Positions 7,746-16,795 of a DNA stretch of 54,774 nt are shown piece after piece (the first letter of the stretch is position 1; each line of letters starts with the position of its first letter). Both the position numbers and the translations under genes were made by a program. The stretch spans positions 27,452 through 82,225 of the forward strand of contig DDWL01000041.1 of NCBI GenBank assembly GCA_002345675.1, written 5' to 3'. The stretch is from Bacteroidales bacterium UBA2287. Its GTDB lineage: Bacteria > Bacteroidota > Bacteroidia > Bacteroidales > Tenuifilaceae. Below the pieces are notes generated by a model. The model searched no databases. It worked only from the letters and a program-made list of their open reading frames with translations, and had not been told where the DNA came from.

Positions 7746-8540
7746 ATGGAAACAGTAAAAATTAATGTTCCCGTAATGGCCGACCTTTTCGCAAAAGGCG
7801 AAAAACCCGAATTCCTTTTCTGGGTTGGTTGCGCTGGGGCATACGACGATAGGTATAAAAAGGTAACTCGCGCATTTACCAAAATTCTTACCCACCTAAA
7901 TGTGAACTACGCTGTTTTGGGAAAAGAAGAAACCTGTACTGGCGACCCTGCTCGCAGGGCTGGCAACGAAATGCTATACCAAATGCAGGCTTTGCAAAAC
8001 ATTGAGTTGTTTAAAGCCTACGAAATAAAGAAGGTAATTACCATTTGTCCTCATTGCTACAACATTTTTAAAAACGACTACCCCGACCTAGGAGCCGAGT
8101 TTGAAGTAATAAACTACACCGATTTCCTAGTAGAAATGATGAATAACGGCAAACTCAAAGTCGATTCGAAAGTATTTGCCGACTCGCGAATTACCTACCA
8201 CGACCCCTGTTACTTAGGCCGAGCAAATCAAAAATACGACGAGCCTCGAAAAGTAATTAACGCGCTCACCAACAACTTGGTTGAAATGGATCGCAGCAAG
8301 AGTTTTGCCCTTTGCTGCGGAGCAGGTGGCGGACAAATGTTTAAGGAAGCCGAAAAGGGCAACAAAGAAGTTTTTCTTGAGCGCACCGAAGATGCCCTAA
8401 AAACCAATCCCAATGTTATTGCAACTGCATGCCCATTCTGTATGACTATGATGACCGACGGATTGAAGTATAAAAACAAAGAAGAAGAAATTAAAAATTA
8501 CGATATTGCAGAACTAATTGTGATGTCGTTAGGAATTTAG
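7746..8540 (+). CDS. CCG-domain iron-sulfur protein (HdrB/HdrD C-terminal type)
   Basis: This 264-residue protein has two cysteine-rich CCG-type modules as in heterodisulfide reductase subunits. The second is canonical: DPCYLG, then CCGAGGGQMF, then CPFCMTMM. The first is divergent: GCAGAYD, then ETCTGDPARR in place of CCG, then CPHCYN. In family members such modules hold non-cubane [4Fe-4S] clusters. It starts 4 bases after the membrane iron-sulfur gene, indicating translational coupling and one complex. The acyl-CoA dehydrogenase gene follows after 24 bases. I infer that this is the cytoplasmic arm of an ETF:quinone oxidoreductase. A lactate- or glycolate-oxidising role is less likely in this context. 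Confidence 0.87.
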   Translation: METVKINVPVMADLFAKGEKPEFLFWVGCAGAYDDRYKKVTRAFTKILTHLNVNYAVLGKEETCTGDPARRAGNEMLYQMQALQNIELFKAYEIKKVITICPHCYNIFKNDYPDLGAEFEVINYTDFLVEMMNNGKLKVDSKVFADSRITYHDPCYLGRANQKYDEPRKVINALTNNLVEMDRSKSFALCCGAGGGQMFKEAEKGNKEVFLERTEDALKTNPNVIATACPFCMTMMTDGLKYKNKEEEIKNYDIAELIVMSLGI

Positions 8541-8564
8541 CATAAAACAACAACCTTTAAACTA

Positions 8565-10340
8565 ATGGAAACAGTAAACCTTAAAAGTGGCGAATTTCTT
8601 GTAAAAGATGTTGATGCCAACAGCATTTTTATTCCAGAGGAATTCAATGAAGAGCAACGAATGATTGCCCAAACCTGTAGAGATTTTCTTGAAGCCGAAG
8701 TTTACCCAAACCTCGAAAAAACCGAGAAGGGTGATAGAGAGCTTATGAAAAGTATTCTGAAAAAAGCTGGCGAACTTGGAATGCTTGGCGTTGCAGTTCC
8801 CGAAGAGTATAATGGTTTCGGACAAGATTTTGTAACCCAAATGCTTGTTGCCGAAACTACTGGTGCTGGTTACTCCTTTTCGGTTGCCTACATGTGCCAC
8901 TGCGGTATTGGTACAATGCCCATTATGTACTACGGAAACGAAGAGCAACGTCAAAAATACGTTTCGCGCCTTGCAACTGGCGACCTAATTGGCGCTTACT
9001 GCCTTACCGAACCAGGTGCAGGTAGCGATGCCAACTCGGGTAAAACCCAAGCTAAGCTTAGCGACGATGGCAAGCACTACATTTTGAACGGTCAAAAAAT
9101 GTGGATTACCAACGGTGGTTTCTGCGACACTCAGGTGGTTTTTGCAAAAATCGACAACGACCGCATTCTTAGCGCATTTATTGTTGAAAGCAACTGGCCA
9201 GGCGTAATTATTGGGCCCGACGAGCATAAAATGGGAATTAAGGGTTCGTCGACAACTCAAATTTACTATAACGACGTAAAGGTTCCAATTGAAAATATGA
9301 TTGGTGCTCGTGGCGAAGGTTTCCGTATTGCCCTAAGCATTTTGCACATGGGTCGTATGAAACTTGGTGCCAACGTAATTGGCGCAGCCAAACAAACCAT
9401 TACCGATGCTGTTAAGTACGCAAATGAGCGCAAGCAGTTTAACCTACAAATTGCAACCTTTGGTGCCATTAAGCACAAACTAGCCCAAACAGCCATTAAA
9501 ACTTTTGCCCACGAATCGGCTATTTACCGCGTAAGTAAGGATGTTGACATTCTTATGGCTCAGTATAAAGCTGAAGGTTGCGACCAAGGTCGTGCCGCTA
9601 TCGATGCCATTAGCCATTACGCTGTTGAGGATGCCATACTTAAGGTTTGGGGTTCGGAAATGTTGGACTACGTAGTTGATGAATGTGTTCAGGTTCATGG
9701 TGGTATGGGTTACTCGGCCGAAATGAATATTGACAAGGGCTACCGCGATTCACGTATTAACCGAATTTTCGAAGGAACCAACGAAATTAACCGCCTTCTT
9801 GTAGTTGAAAGCGCTACCAAACGTGCAATGAAAGGCGAGTACGATTTAAATGGCCCTGCTGAAGAGTTGCTTAAAAATATTGACTCGATTACCGATGGTG
9901 CTATTGCTGGCGAAAGTTACTATGCAGAGAAACTTCGCTACATGAAGAACTTCAAAAAAGCCGTAATGCTAGCAATAAACGTTACTACAAAAGCGCTTGG
10001 AAAGAAGTTTATGAGCGAGCAAGAGGTTGTAAACAACCTATCGAATATGATTATGGAACTTTACATTGCCGAATCGCTTGCCCTTAGGGTACAAAAACTC
10101 GAAGGATTAAAAGGTGCAAATGTAATTTACAAAGACATTCTCGACGTGTTTGCTTACGATGCTGCAAGCATTATTCGTAAAAATGCTAAGGACGCCATTT
10201 ACTCGAGCATTGAAGGCGAAGAGGCCGAAAAGTTTGTAAAAGCTATTAAAATTCTTACCCGCGTTGCAGGTGTTAACGTAAAGGATGCACGCCGTCGTAT
10301 TGCTGATAAACTGATTGAGAATAACGAGTATAAGTTCTAA
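8565..10340 (+). CDS. Acyl-CoA dehydrogenase, long VLCAD-like form
   Basis: This 591-residue FAD enzyme catalyses alpha,beta-dehydrogenation of acyl-CoA and passes electrons to ETF. Signatures are AYCLTEPGAGSDANSGKT (about residues 142-160), MWITNGG, the VQVHGGMGYSAEMNIDKGYRD segment and RIFEGTNEINR, where Glu403 aligns with the catalytic base. Ordinary family members have about 380 residues. This one has a C-terminal extra helical region of about 185 residues, the architecture of VLCAD/ACAD9. Such enzymes are often membrane associated and handle longer acyl chains, which would fit its membrane oxidoreductase partners. It is the last gene of the module and is followed by a strong terminator. 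Confidence 0.93.
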   Translation: METVNLKSGEFLVKDVDANSIFIPEEFNEEQRMIAQTCRDFLEAEVYPNLEKTEKGDRELMKSILKKAGELGMLGVAVPEEYNGFGQDFVTQMLVAETTGAGYSFSVAYMCHCGIGTMPIMYYGNEEQRQKYVSRLATGDLIGAYCLTEPGAGSDANSGKTQAKLSDDGKHYILNGQKMWITNGGFCDTQVVFAKIDNDRILSAFIVESNWPGVIIGPDEHKMGIKGSSTTQIYYNDVKVPIENMIGARGEGFRIALSILHMGRMKLGANVIGAAKQTITDAVKYANERKQFNLQIATFGAIKHKLAQTAIKTFAHESAIYRVSKDVDILMAQYKAEGCDQGRAAIDAISHYAVEDAILKVWGSEMLDYVVDECVQVHGGMGYSAEMNIDKGYRDSRINRIFEGTNEINRLLVVESATKRAMKGEYDLNGPAEELLKNIDSITDGAIAGESYYAEKLRYMKNFKKAVMLAINVTTKALGKKFMSEQEVVNNLSNMIMELYIAESLALRVQKLEGLKGANVIYKDILDVFAYDAASIIRKNAKDAIYSSIEGEEAEKFVKAIKILTRVAGVNVKDARRRIADKLIENNEYKF

Positions 10341-10360
10341 AATCATTTTTTATTTATAAC

Positions 10361-10392
10361 AAAAAAGCCAGCGAGAAATTGCTGGCTTTTTT
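10361..10392 (+). terminator. Rho-independent terminator after the acyl-CoA dehydrogenase gene
   Basis: GCCAGC (10367-10372) pairs with GCTGGC (10381-10386). The loop is GAGAAATT, an A-run precedes and a T-run follows. The stem-loop is the reverse complement of the one at 34670-34687. Confidence 0.9.
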
Positions 10393-10502
10393 GTTGCTAT
10401 AAACTCATGTAATGAAATTATGTTGGTTGAAATGTGATAAATTCATTACCCTTAAAAAATCTCTTCCTGTAATTGTTCTTCCAAAAAAGGATAGAAATTT
10501 TA

Positions 10503-10748
10503 CTAGGGCAAACGCATTTAAAAAATAATGTCCCGTTAGGGACAAAATATCGGTAAAAGATATTACAAAACCCAATTTCTCTGTGCCGTTAGGTACAGAA
10601 TATTCCGTACCTAACGGCACGGTTTTCATATACTGTATGTGAGTTCTACCGACATTTTGTCCCTAACGGGACATTAAAGCAAATACGGAAATTCTAATTG
10701 GTGTACAGATATAGCATTTTAAGCAATTGTTAAATGCGTTTGCCCTAG
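10503..10748. repeat. Nested three-layer inverted repeat (possible MITE-like element)
   Basis: Three inverted repeats are nested around one centre. The outer pair is 10503-10520 with 10731-10748 (CTAGGGCAAACGCATTTA, 18/18). The middle pair is 10527-10555 with 10647-10675 (28/29). The inner pair is 10583-10596 with 10607-10620 (GTGCCGTTAGGTAC, 14/14, 10-base loop). Middle and inner arms share the motif CCGTTAGG and are themselves partly palindromic. No credible gene lies inside. It fills most of the 515-bp gap between the acyl-CoA dehydrogenase gene and the glucan-locus regulator. Confidence 0.88.
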
Positions 10749-10794
10749 AAATAATACTTCACAATTTGCTTGTTAAATAAATGATTATTTTTGT

Positions 10795-10823
10795 TTTGAA
10801 TGTATGCGATTGAAGTATGTTTT
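10795..10823 (+). promoter_or_regulatory. Weak candidate promoter for the glucan-locus regulator
   Basis: TTTG (10795-10798) is followed 17 bases later by TATGTTTT (10816-10823), which matches the Bacteroidota -7 box TAnnTTTG except for the last base. It lies 33 bases before the start codon of the regulator gene. T-rich surroundings make chance matches likely. Confidence 0.3.
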
Positions 10824-10855
10824 TTTCAGGTAGAAAAATCTTTGAATAGACGAGA

Positions 10856-13774
10856 ATGAAGTTAGCGCTAAAAAATATTCTATTCTGCTTTTTAATTTTA
10901 AGCATGCAAAATTTGGCTGCCCAAATGAAAAGCATTGGCATTCCAAATATTGTAAACCACAATAGAAATCAGTATAATGCAAGCACACAGAACTGGAGTA
11001 TTACCCAAAGCAAAAAGGGGTTTATTTATTTTGGAAACAACGATGGGATTTTAGAGTACGACGGCACAAATTGGGAAACCTACCCTGTGCCTAATGCGTC
11101 GGTTGTACGTTCGGTTTTAGCAATTGGCGACACAATTTACGCAGGCGCTTTTGAAGAAATAGGGTTTTTGGCACCAAACTCAAATGGCAAATTAGTATAT
11201 AATTCGCTTAAATCATTAATCCCTCCTGAATATTCAAATTTCGATGAAATATGGAATATCTTCGAAATTAAAGGAAAAATTATTTTTCAATCGTTCAAAT
11301 ACATTTTCATTTTATCAAACAATAAAATGACTGTAATTAAGCCACAAAGCAAATTCAGTATGCTTCATGTAGCCAATAGTTCTTTATATATTGTTGATAT
11401 TGAAAATGGATTAATGCAACTAAAAGATGACAGTTTGCACTTTGTAAGCAACAATCCCATTTTCTTTCGAAATGAAATACGATGTATTTTAGAAAATGAC
11501 AAAAACAGCTTTTTAATTGGCACTTCAAACGAAGGATTATTCGTTTTTAATGAGGAACTTAGGCGCATAACTCCTTGGAATACTGATGTAAATAAAAAGA
11601 TAATTGCTAACAAACTGTTTTCGGCAATTAAACTTTCGAACGGGAACATTGCACTAGGTTCGGTAAGCAATGGAATATATGTATGTAATGAAAGTGGACA
11701 AGTACTTCAGCACCTAAATCGCTTTAAGGGAATGCAGAATAACACAATATTGAGTTTGTTTGAAGATAAGCGAAAGAACCTATGGCTTGGGTTAGATAAT
11801 GGAATTGATTACGTTGAAATAAGTTCGCCTTTAACAATTTTAAACCACAACTACAATATCGAAAGCGCATATGTATCGATAGTTTACAATGGTATTATGT
11901 ATGTTGGCACTAACCAAGGTTTATACGCGAAATCATTTTCAGAAACTATAAACTTTAACTCAACCAACGAAGGGTTTCAAATAGTTAAGGGCACCGAAGG
12001 TCAGGTTTGGTCGCTTAAAGTAATTAACAACACCCTATTTTGCGGACATAATTTTGGCTGCTTTATAATTAATGGGTATACAGCAAAGCAAATTTCGGAC
12101 ACAAGAGGCTTTTGGTCGTTTATAAACCCCGAAAGCAATACTAAACTTATTATTGCTGGAACCTACACAGGGTTGGTTCGAATTATTTATGAACAAGGAG
12201 AATGGAAATTTAAGGGTGAAGTTAAGGGCTTTAACGAGTCGAGTAGGATAATGCTAATTGACAATAAAGAGTACCTATGGATTTCGCATGGCTACAGGGG
12301 TTTATTTAAAGTTAAGCTGAACAGTTCGAACGATTCGGTAACTAGTGTCAAACTATTTAAGGCCGAAAATGGGCTTCCCAATCAACTGCCCTATAATATT
12401 CAAATGATTAACTCTGAAGTGTATGTTACAACTCAAACGGGAATTGTTAAGTACGACTACTCGAATGAAACCTTCGACAAACCGACTGATATAAACAAAA
12501 TATTTGCGAACAAGGGTTTTATTGATAAAATTCACCAAGACAACAAAGGGAATCTTTGGTATTTTACAAGTAATTACGTAGGAGTTATGCGATTACTCGA
12601 AGATGGTACTTATAGAGATATAGTTTCGCCCTTTTCGAGTATAAGCAAAATGTTACTACCCGCTTTCCAAAACATATATGTTTATAATTCTGATAATGTA
12701 TTTATAGGTTCTCAAAACGGGCTAATTCACTATGCGCCAAATGTAATTAAAGATTACCTTATTGCCGATGAAGTTTTTATAAAAGAGGCATCGTTTTACG
12801 GAAAGCAAAAAGAATTAAATTCATTTTTTATTGAAAGCATTGAAAACAAGGCAACAAACAAGCCACGAATAATTCCTTACTCAAAAAACTCTGCACTATT
12901 TACTTACACTTCTCCTTCGTTTGAAGATTCAAAGAACATTAATTTCTCCTATCGCCTAATTGGTTTCGACCTAAACTGGTCCGAATGGAATGGGCTTAAC
13001 TTTAAAGAGTACACAAACCTAAAGGAAGGTAATTACACTTTTCAAATAAAAGCAGTTAACACCTTTGGAGCCGAAAGCGAAATAAAAAGCTTTCACTTTA
13101 CCATTAAACCACCATTTATACGCTCACGAATTGCATACATATTATATAGTATCTTTTTAGTGTTTATAATCCTCGGAAACTTCTACTACATTCGAAAAAG
13201 AGTGCTTAAAACAAGGCAACGAGAAAAGTTAAAACACGAGAAAAGGTTGGCTCAACGAGAGCTTATTTTTAAAGAACAATCGGCACTAAGCGAAAAGGAA
13301 ATTATTCATTTACGCAACGAAAGCCTAATGAACGCAATGAAGTTTAAAAACGAAGAACTTGCCAATGCAACACTTCATTTAATACAAAAAAATAAAACGC
13401 TTACCTACTTAAAGGACGACCTAAGCAAACTATTGAAAACAATACCAAACAACAGTAACGAAAAACAGAGCGTAAGCAACCTTTTAAAGAAAATAAACAA
13501 AGACCTGCATAACGAAAAAAACTGGGAACTCTTTAATAGCTACTTCGACGAAGTGCATCAGGATTTTATTTCGAGACTTAAGGCAAAATACGAAAACCTA
13601 ACACCCAAAGAGTTACGATTATGCGCTTACCTGCGCATGAATATTTCAACAAAAGAAATTGCTCCTCTAATGAACATCTCCTTTCGAGGTGTTGAAATAA
13701 GCCGCTATCGATTGCGAAAAAAGCTCAAACTCAATCACGACACCAACCTCACTGACTATATTATGTCTTTTTAG
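10856..13774 (+). CDS. Membrane sensor-regulator: beta-propeller, triple-tyrosine domain, LuxR-type HTH, no kinase
   Basis: This 972-residue protein has a signal peptide ending around NLAAQ (residue 23). A long periplasmic sensor follows, with two-component-regulator propeller-type repeats (for example LFEDKRKNLWLGLDNGIDY, IHQDNKGNLWYFTSNYVGV). A Y_Y_Y domain lies near 695-755 (SYRLIGFDLNWSEWNG, YTFQIKAVN), and one transmembrane helix near 757-778. A cytoplasmic coiled coil leads to a C-terminal helix-turn-helix (LTPKELRLCAYLRMNISTKE, about 915-935). There is no histidine kinase, ATPase or receiver domain, so it appears to be a one-component membrane-bound transcription factor that senses an oligosaccharide periplasmically. 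Its position directly upstream suggests it controls the glucan locus. Confidence 0.88.
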   Translation: MKLALKNILFCFLILSMQNLAAQMKSIGIPNIVNHNRNQYNASTQNWSITQSKKGFIYFGNNDGILEYDGTNWETYPVPNASVVRSVLAIGDTIYAGAFEEIGFLAPNSNGKLVYNSLKSLIPPEYSNFDEIWNIFEIKGKIIFQSFKYIFILSNNKMTVIKPQSKFSMLHVANSSLYIVDIENGLMQLKDDSLHFVSNNPIFFRNEIRCILENDKNSFLIGTSNEGLFVFNEELRRITPWNTDVNKKIIANKLFSAIKLSNGNIALGSVSNGIYVCNESGQVLQHLNRFKGMQNNTILSLFEDKRKNLWLGLDNGIDYVEISSPLTILNHNYNIESAYVSIVYNGIMYVGTNQGLYAKSFSETINFNSTNEGFQIVKGTEGQVWSLKVINNTLFCGHNFGCFIINGYTAKQISDTRGFWSFINPESNTKLIIAGTYTGLVRIIYEQGEWKFKGEVKGFNESSRIMLIDNKEYLWISHGYRGLFKVKLNSSNDSVTSVKLFKAENGLPNQLPYNIQMINSEVYVTTQTGIVKYDYSNETFDKPTDINKIFANKGFIDKIHQDNKGNLWYFTSNYVGVMRLLEDGTYRDIVSPFSSISKMLLPAFQNIYVYNSDNVFIGSQNGLIHYAPNVIKDYLIADEVFIKEASFYGKQKELNSFFIESIENKATNKPRIIPYSKNSALFTYTSPSFEDSKNINFSYRLIGFDLNWSEWNGLNFKEYTNLKEGNYTFQIKAVNTFGAESEIKSFHFTIKPPFIRSRIAYILYSIFLVFIILGNFYYIRKRVLKTRQREKLKHEKRLAQRELIFKEQSALSEKEIIHLRNESLMNAMKFKNEELANATLHLIQKNKTLTYLKDDLSKLLKTIPNNSNEKQSVSNLLKKINKDLHNEKNWELFNSYFDEVHQDFISRLKAKYENLTPKELRLCAYLRMNISTKEIAPLMNISFRGVEISRYRLRKKLKLNHDTNLTDYIMSF

Positions 13775-13897
13775 TGTTTATTTAAAAGTCTGCTTCAACT
13801 CCCCTCAAAATAAACCTACTTCTATATATGTGAAAGAGGGATTTAATTTTACGCAACATATTAATCAACTAATTATCATATATATTAGCATGTAAAT

Positions 13898-13925
13898 GAT
13901 GTGTTTTTGATGTAGTGTTTTTTTT
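13898..13925. promoter_or_regulatory. Possible regulatory direct repeat upstream of the glucan locus
   Basis: The 267-bp gap 13775-14041 has no gene. It contains GATGTGTTTTT (13898-13908) followed at once by GATGTAGTGTTTTTTTT (13909-13925), an imperfect tandem repeat, plus a short palindromic AT stretch near 13880. I see no convincing TTTG/TAnnTTTG pair. The repeat could be an operator for the adjacent regulator, but this is speculative. Confidence 0.2.
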
Positions 13926-14041
13926 CGATTGCAGTACCATAGATGTATACGAGAATTTGGTTTTAGCTTTAGCAAGAGAGTAATTTGCTTTAACAATTTT
14001 AAATTTTCGTAACCCTAATACTAATTCTAATTTAATTAATT

Positions 14042-15535
14042 ATGAAAACGAACACAACACATCTATTCCGACAAGCATTTCTGATTATTGGTGCTATTTT
14101 TTTAACAACGCTTTTCTCTTGTAAAGAGGACGACGAACCTGTTCCCGATCCTATTGCTAGTTTTCAGTTTGCAATAAGCACTACTAATTTCTTAGAGGTA
14201 ACATTTACCAATTACTCACAAAATGCAACTACATACAGTTGGAATTTTGGCGACGCAACTACATCAACAGATCAGAATCCAATACATGCCTACACTGCTG
14301 CGGGAACATATACAGTTGTGCTTACTGTAAAAAATAGCGCAAATGTTGAGGCAACTTTTAACCAAGAAATTACAATTACAGATCCAGATTTGGCTTTAAA
14401 GTTGCTAACCGGAGAAGTTTCAAAAAAATGGAAGTTATATCGAGTTGGCACTTCTATGTCACTAGGACCTAATGCAGGCAATCCTGGTAATTGGTGGGCT
14501 GGATTAGAGAATAATGGTACTAGGCCATGCTTATATAATCAAGAGTTTACTTTCCATTTTAATGGTACATATGTATTTAATGATAATGGAATGTTTTGGG
14601 GTGAAAGTGGAGTTTTTAACGGAAAATGGAATTTTGAGACATGCTTTGAAGCAATTGCTTCCAACATGATAAATAAAGATGATGTAAATGTAAGTGCTTG
14701 GCTATCGGGAACACACTCGTTTACATATAATCCTTCTGCAGGAACAGCCACTCTTACAGGTCTTGGTGCATGGATTGGCATCCCAAAATTAGGAACAAAT
14801 AGCGAGATTTCCGTACCTGCTTCAAGTGTAACTTTTAAATTAGAAATAACTCAGGAAACTGGCTATGATTTGATGAAAGTTACATTCAACTATGGTGATC
14901 CCGATGTTGTAACTGGTGGGGCTGGTTTATGGACAATTTATTATGCTAGTTATAGCAATCCTGCTTTAGAACCTGCTGTTGTAACAGAAGCAGTGCCATG
15001 GGGAGAAGACCTTGAAAACATTACTCCAAGTCAAATATTCTTAACTTTTGCTTCAAGAGAATCTGCAGCAATGGCTACTATCGACACCGTTAAATCTGCT
15101 TCTACTGTAGTATTTGGAGTTAACGATCCTGCTGATGCAGGTGCTGCAAAAGTTGGCGAATTTACAAGAACTGCTGGTGGTCAGTATCAAGAACTTCAGT
15201 TCCGAGTTTCTCCTACTCCTAAAGATATTCAGTTTACTAATTTCACTACTGCTAAAATCGACATTTTTGTTCCTGCTAATACCGACTTCACAACACTTAA
15301 AAGGCATTTTGTATTTGGTTTTGCCGACCAAAGCCAAACGCAGGAATGGTGGAACTCTCCAGTACAATTTGTAAAAGAAAATGATGATGTAGTACTAGGC
15401 GCATGGACTACCTATACTTTCGACTTAACAGACGTGAAAGCCCGTACCGACATTGATATGATTTACTTAGGTATTGGTGGTGGTGGCCACACTGCGGGTG
15501 GTACTTTCTATATCCGTAACCTTACTTTCGAATAA
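14042..15535 (+). CDS. PKD-domain surface lipoprotein, putative glycan-binding protein
   Basis: This 497-residue lipoprotein has lipobox LTTLFSC (Cys27) followed by KEDDE, a Bacteroidota lipoprotein-export-type signal consistent with the cell surface. A PKD domain spans about 38-115 (YSWNFGDATTSTDQNPIHAY, AAGTYTVVLTV). A middle region with many Trp and Gly residues (about 120-310) may be a separate fold. A C-terminal beta-rich domain (about 320-497) resembles carbohydrate-binding jelly rolls (VFGFADQSQTQEWWNSPVQF, TYTFDLTDVK). No catalytic motif is visible. Its place before GH16, SusC and SusD suggests a surface glycan-binding protein that captures glucan. A stable hairpin follows its stop codon. 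Confidence 0.8.
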   Translation: MKTNTTHLFRQAFLIIGAIFLTTLFSCKEDDEPVPDPIASFQFAISTTNFLEVTFTNYSQNATTYSWNFGDATTSTDQNPIHAYTAAGTYTVVLTVKNSANVEATFNQEITITDPDLALKLLTGEVSKKWKLYRVGTSMSLGPNAGNPGNWWAGLENNGTRPCLYNQEFTFHFNGTYVFNDNGMFWGESGVFNGKWNFETCFEAIASNMINKDDVNVSAWLSGTHSFTYNPSAGTATLTGLGAWIGIPKLGTNSEISVPASSVTFKLEITQETGYDLMKVTFNYGDPDVVTGGAGLWTIYYASYSNPALEPAVVTEAVPWGEDLENITPSQIFLTFASRESAAMATIDTVKSASTVVFGVNDPADAGAAKVGEFTRTAGGQYQELQFRVSPTPKDIQFTNFTTAKIDIFVPANTDFTTLKRHFVFGFADQSQTQEWWNSPVQFVKENDDVVLGAWTTYTFDLTDVKARTDIDMIYLGIGGGGHTAGGTFYIRNLTFE

Positions 15536-15546
15536 TTACTAATAAA

Positions 15547-15580
15547 GCAATGGTCAGCAAAATGCTGACCATTGCTAATT
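15547..15580 (+). terminator. Strong intercistronic hairpin between glycan-binding protein and GH16 genes
   Basis: GCAATGGTCAGCA (15547-15559) pairs perfectly with TGCTGACCATTGC (15563-15575) around a 3-base loop, followed by TAATTTT. The T-run is weak, so it may be a partial terminator or a 3'-end stabiliser that makes the upstream lipoprotein more abundant than the downstream genes. Confidence 0.65.
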
Positions 15581-15593
15581 TTAAAAATAAGCA

Positions 15594-16700
15594 ATGAGTA
15601 TGCCTAGAACTTTCATGTACTTACTTCATCTTTTGGTTATAGTTGTTCTGTCGTCGTGTAACGACGATAAGTTGATAGATACTAACGACCCAACAAACCT
15701 TACTGTTGAAGTGACCATACCTAACATAGGTTCTGGGTTGGTTTTAATTCAAGCTAGTGCAAACAACACTACAGAATACCAACTATTCATTGGATCTAGC
15801 AGCACCCCAATTGCAGTAAATACAACTGGATTATTTGAGCATACTTTTGCTGTATCTGGAACTTACGCTATCGATATTCGAGCGTACGGCTCTTCGGGAA
15901 GATACATTAAAGAAACCCGACAAATTGCTATTACCATAGGTAATGGCCCCACAATTGATGATGGTTATATAACCCCACTAAGCTACAACGGCTACCAATT
16001 GGATTGGAACGATGAATTTGAAGGAACCGCTGTAAACACTAGCAACTGGGTTTTTGAAACTGGTACAGGAAGTTCTGGATGGGGAAATAACGAGCTACAG
16101 TACTACCGGCAGGAAAACGCATGGGTTGAGAATGGAGTTTTAACCATTGAAGCCCGGAAGGAAAGCTACCAAGGAAGCAATTACACCTCCGCCCGAATGA
16201 TAACCAAGAATAAAAAATCATTTCAGTACGGCCGTATCGATATTCGTGCACTGTTACCAAAAGGACAAGGCATTTGGCCTGCACTTTGGATGCTGGGCAA
16301 CAATATTCAAACGGCTGGATGGCCTAGCTGTGGCGAAATTGACATAATGGAAATGGTAGGTGGAAGCGGACGAGATAACCAAACACATGGCACAGTTCAC
16401 TGGGACAATAGCGGCCACGAATATATTGGTGGTTCATACTCTTTGCCATCGGGCATTTTTGCCGATGAGTACTACGTATTTACAATAATTTGGGATGAGA
16501 CCAACATAAAATGGTACGTAAACGATACCAAATTCTACGAAATTAACATTACCCCTACTCACATGACTGAGTTTCACCAAATGTTTTTCTTTATTTTTAA
16601 TGTGGCTGTTGGGGGAAACTGGCCTGGTAGCCCCGATGCATCGACAGTTTTTCCTCAAAGAATGAAAGTCGATTATATACGCGTATTTAAACAAAACTGA
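15594..16700 (+). CDS. GH16 endo-beta-1,3-glucanase (laminarinase) lipoprotein
   Basis: This 368-residue lipoprotein has lipobox VLSSC (Cys22) followed by NDDK, which may favour surface display. Residues about 30-115 form a beta-rich Ig-like domain. The GH16 catalytic domain fills about 125-368. It starts around YQLDWNDEFEGTAVNTSNW and contains GWGNNELQYY and WPALWMLGNN. The active-site signature CGEIDIMEMVGG gives nucleophile Glu248, Asp250 and acid/base Glu253, the beta-bulge form (ExDxxE) typical of laminarinases. It should cut beta-1,3 or mixed-linkage glucan internally with retention of configuration. The start at 15594 (MSMP) could instead be Met3 at 15600. It is followed by susC. Confidence 0.93.
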   Translation: MSMPRTFMYLLHLLVIVVLSSCNDDKLIDTNDPTNLTVEVTIPNIGSGLVLIQASANNTTEYQLFIGSSSTPIAVNTTGLFEHTFAVSGTYAIDIRAYGSSGRYIKETRQIAITIGNGPTIDDGYITPLSYNGYQLDWNDEFEGTAVNTSNWVFETGTGSSGWGNNELQYYRQENAWVENGVLTIEARKESYQGSNYTSARMITKNKKSFQYGRIDIRALLPKGQGIWPALWMLGNNIQTAGWPSCGEIDIMEMVGGSGRDNQTHGTVHWDNSGHEYIGGSYSLPSGIFADEYYVFTIIWDETNIKWYVNDTKFYEINITPTHMTEFHQMFFFIFNVAVGGNWPGSPDASTVFPQRMKVDYIRVFKQN

Positions 16701-16795
16701 TGTAATAAGAATTACAACGGTTAGCACTTTTATGTTAAGCGTTTGGGAAAATTACATCTTTTAACCATTACGAAAATAATTTAATTCTTAAACCT

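Noticed and set aside
10405..10629. 74-codon minus-strand open frame
   Set aside because: It runs through the nested inverted repeat and has low-complexity repeat-derived sequence.
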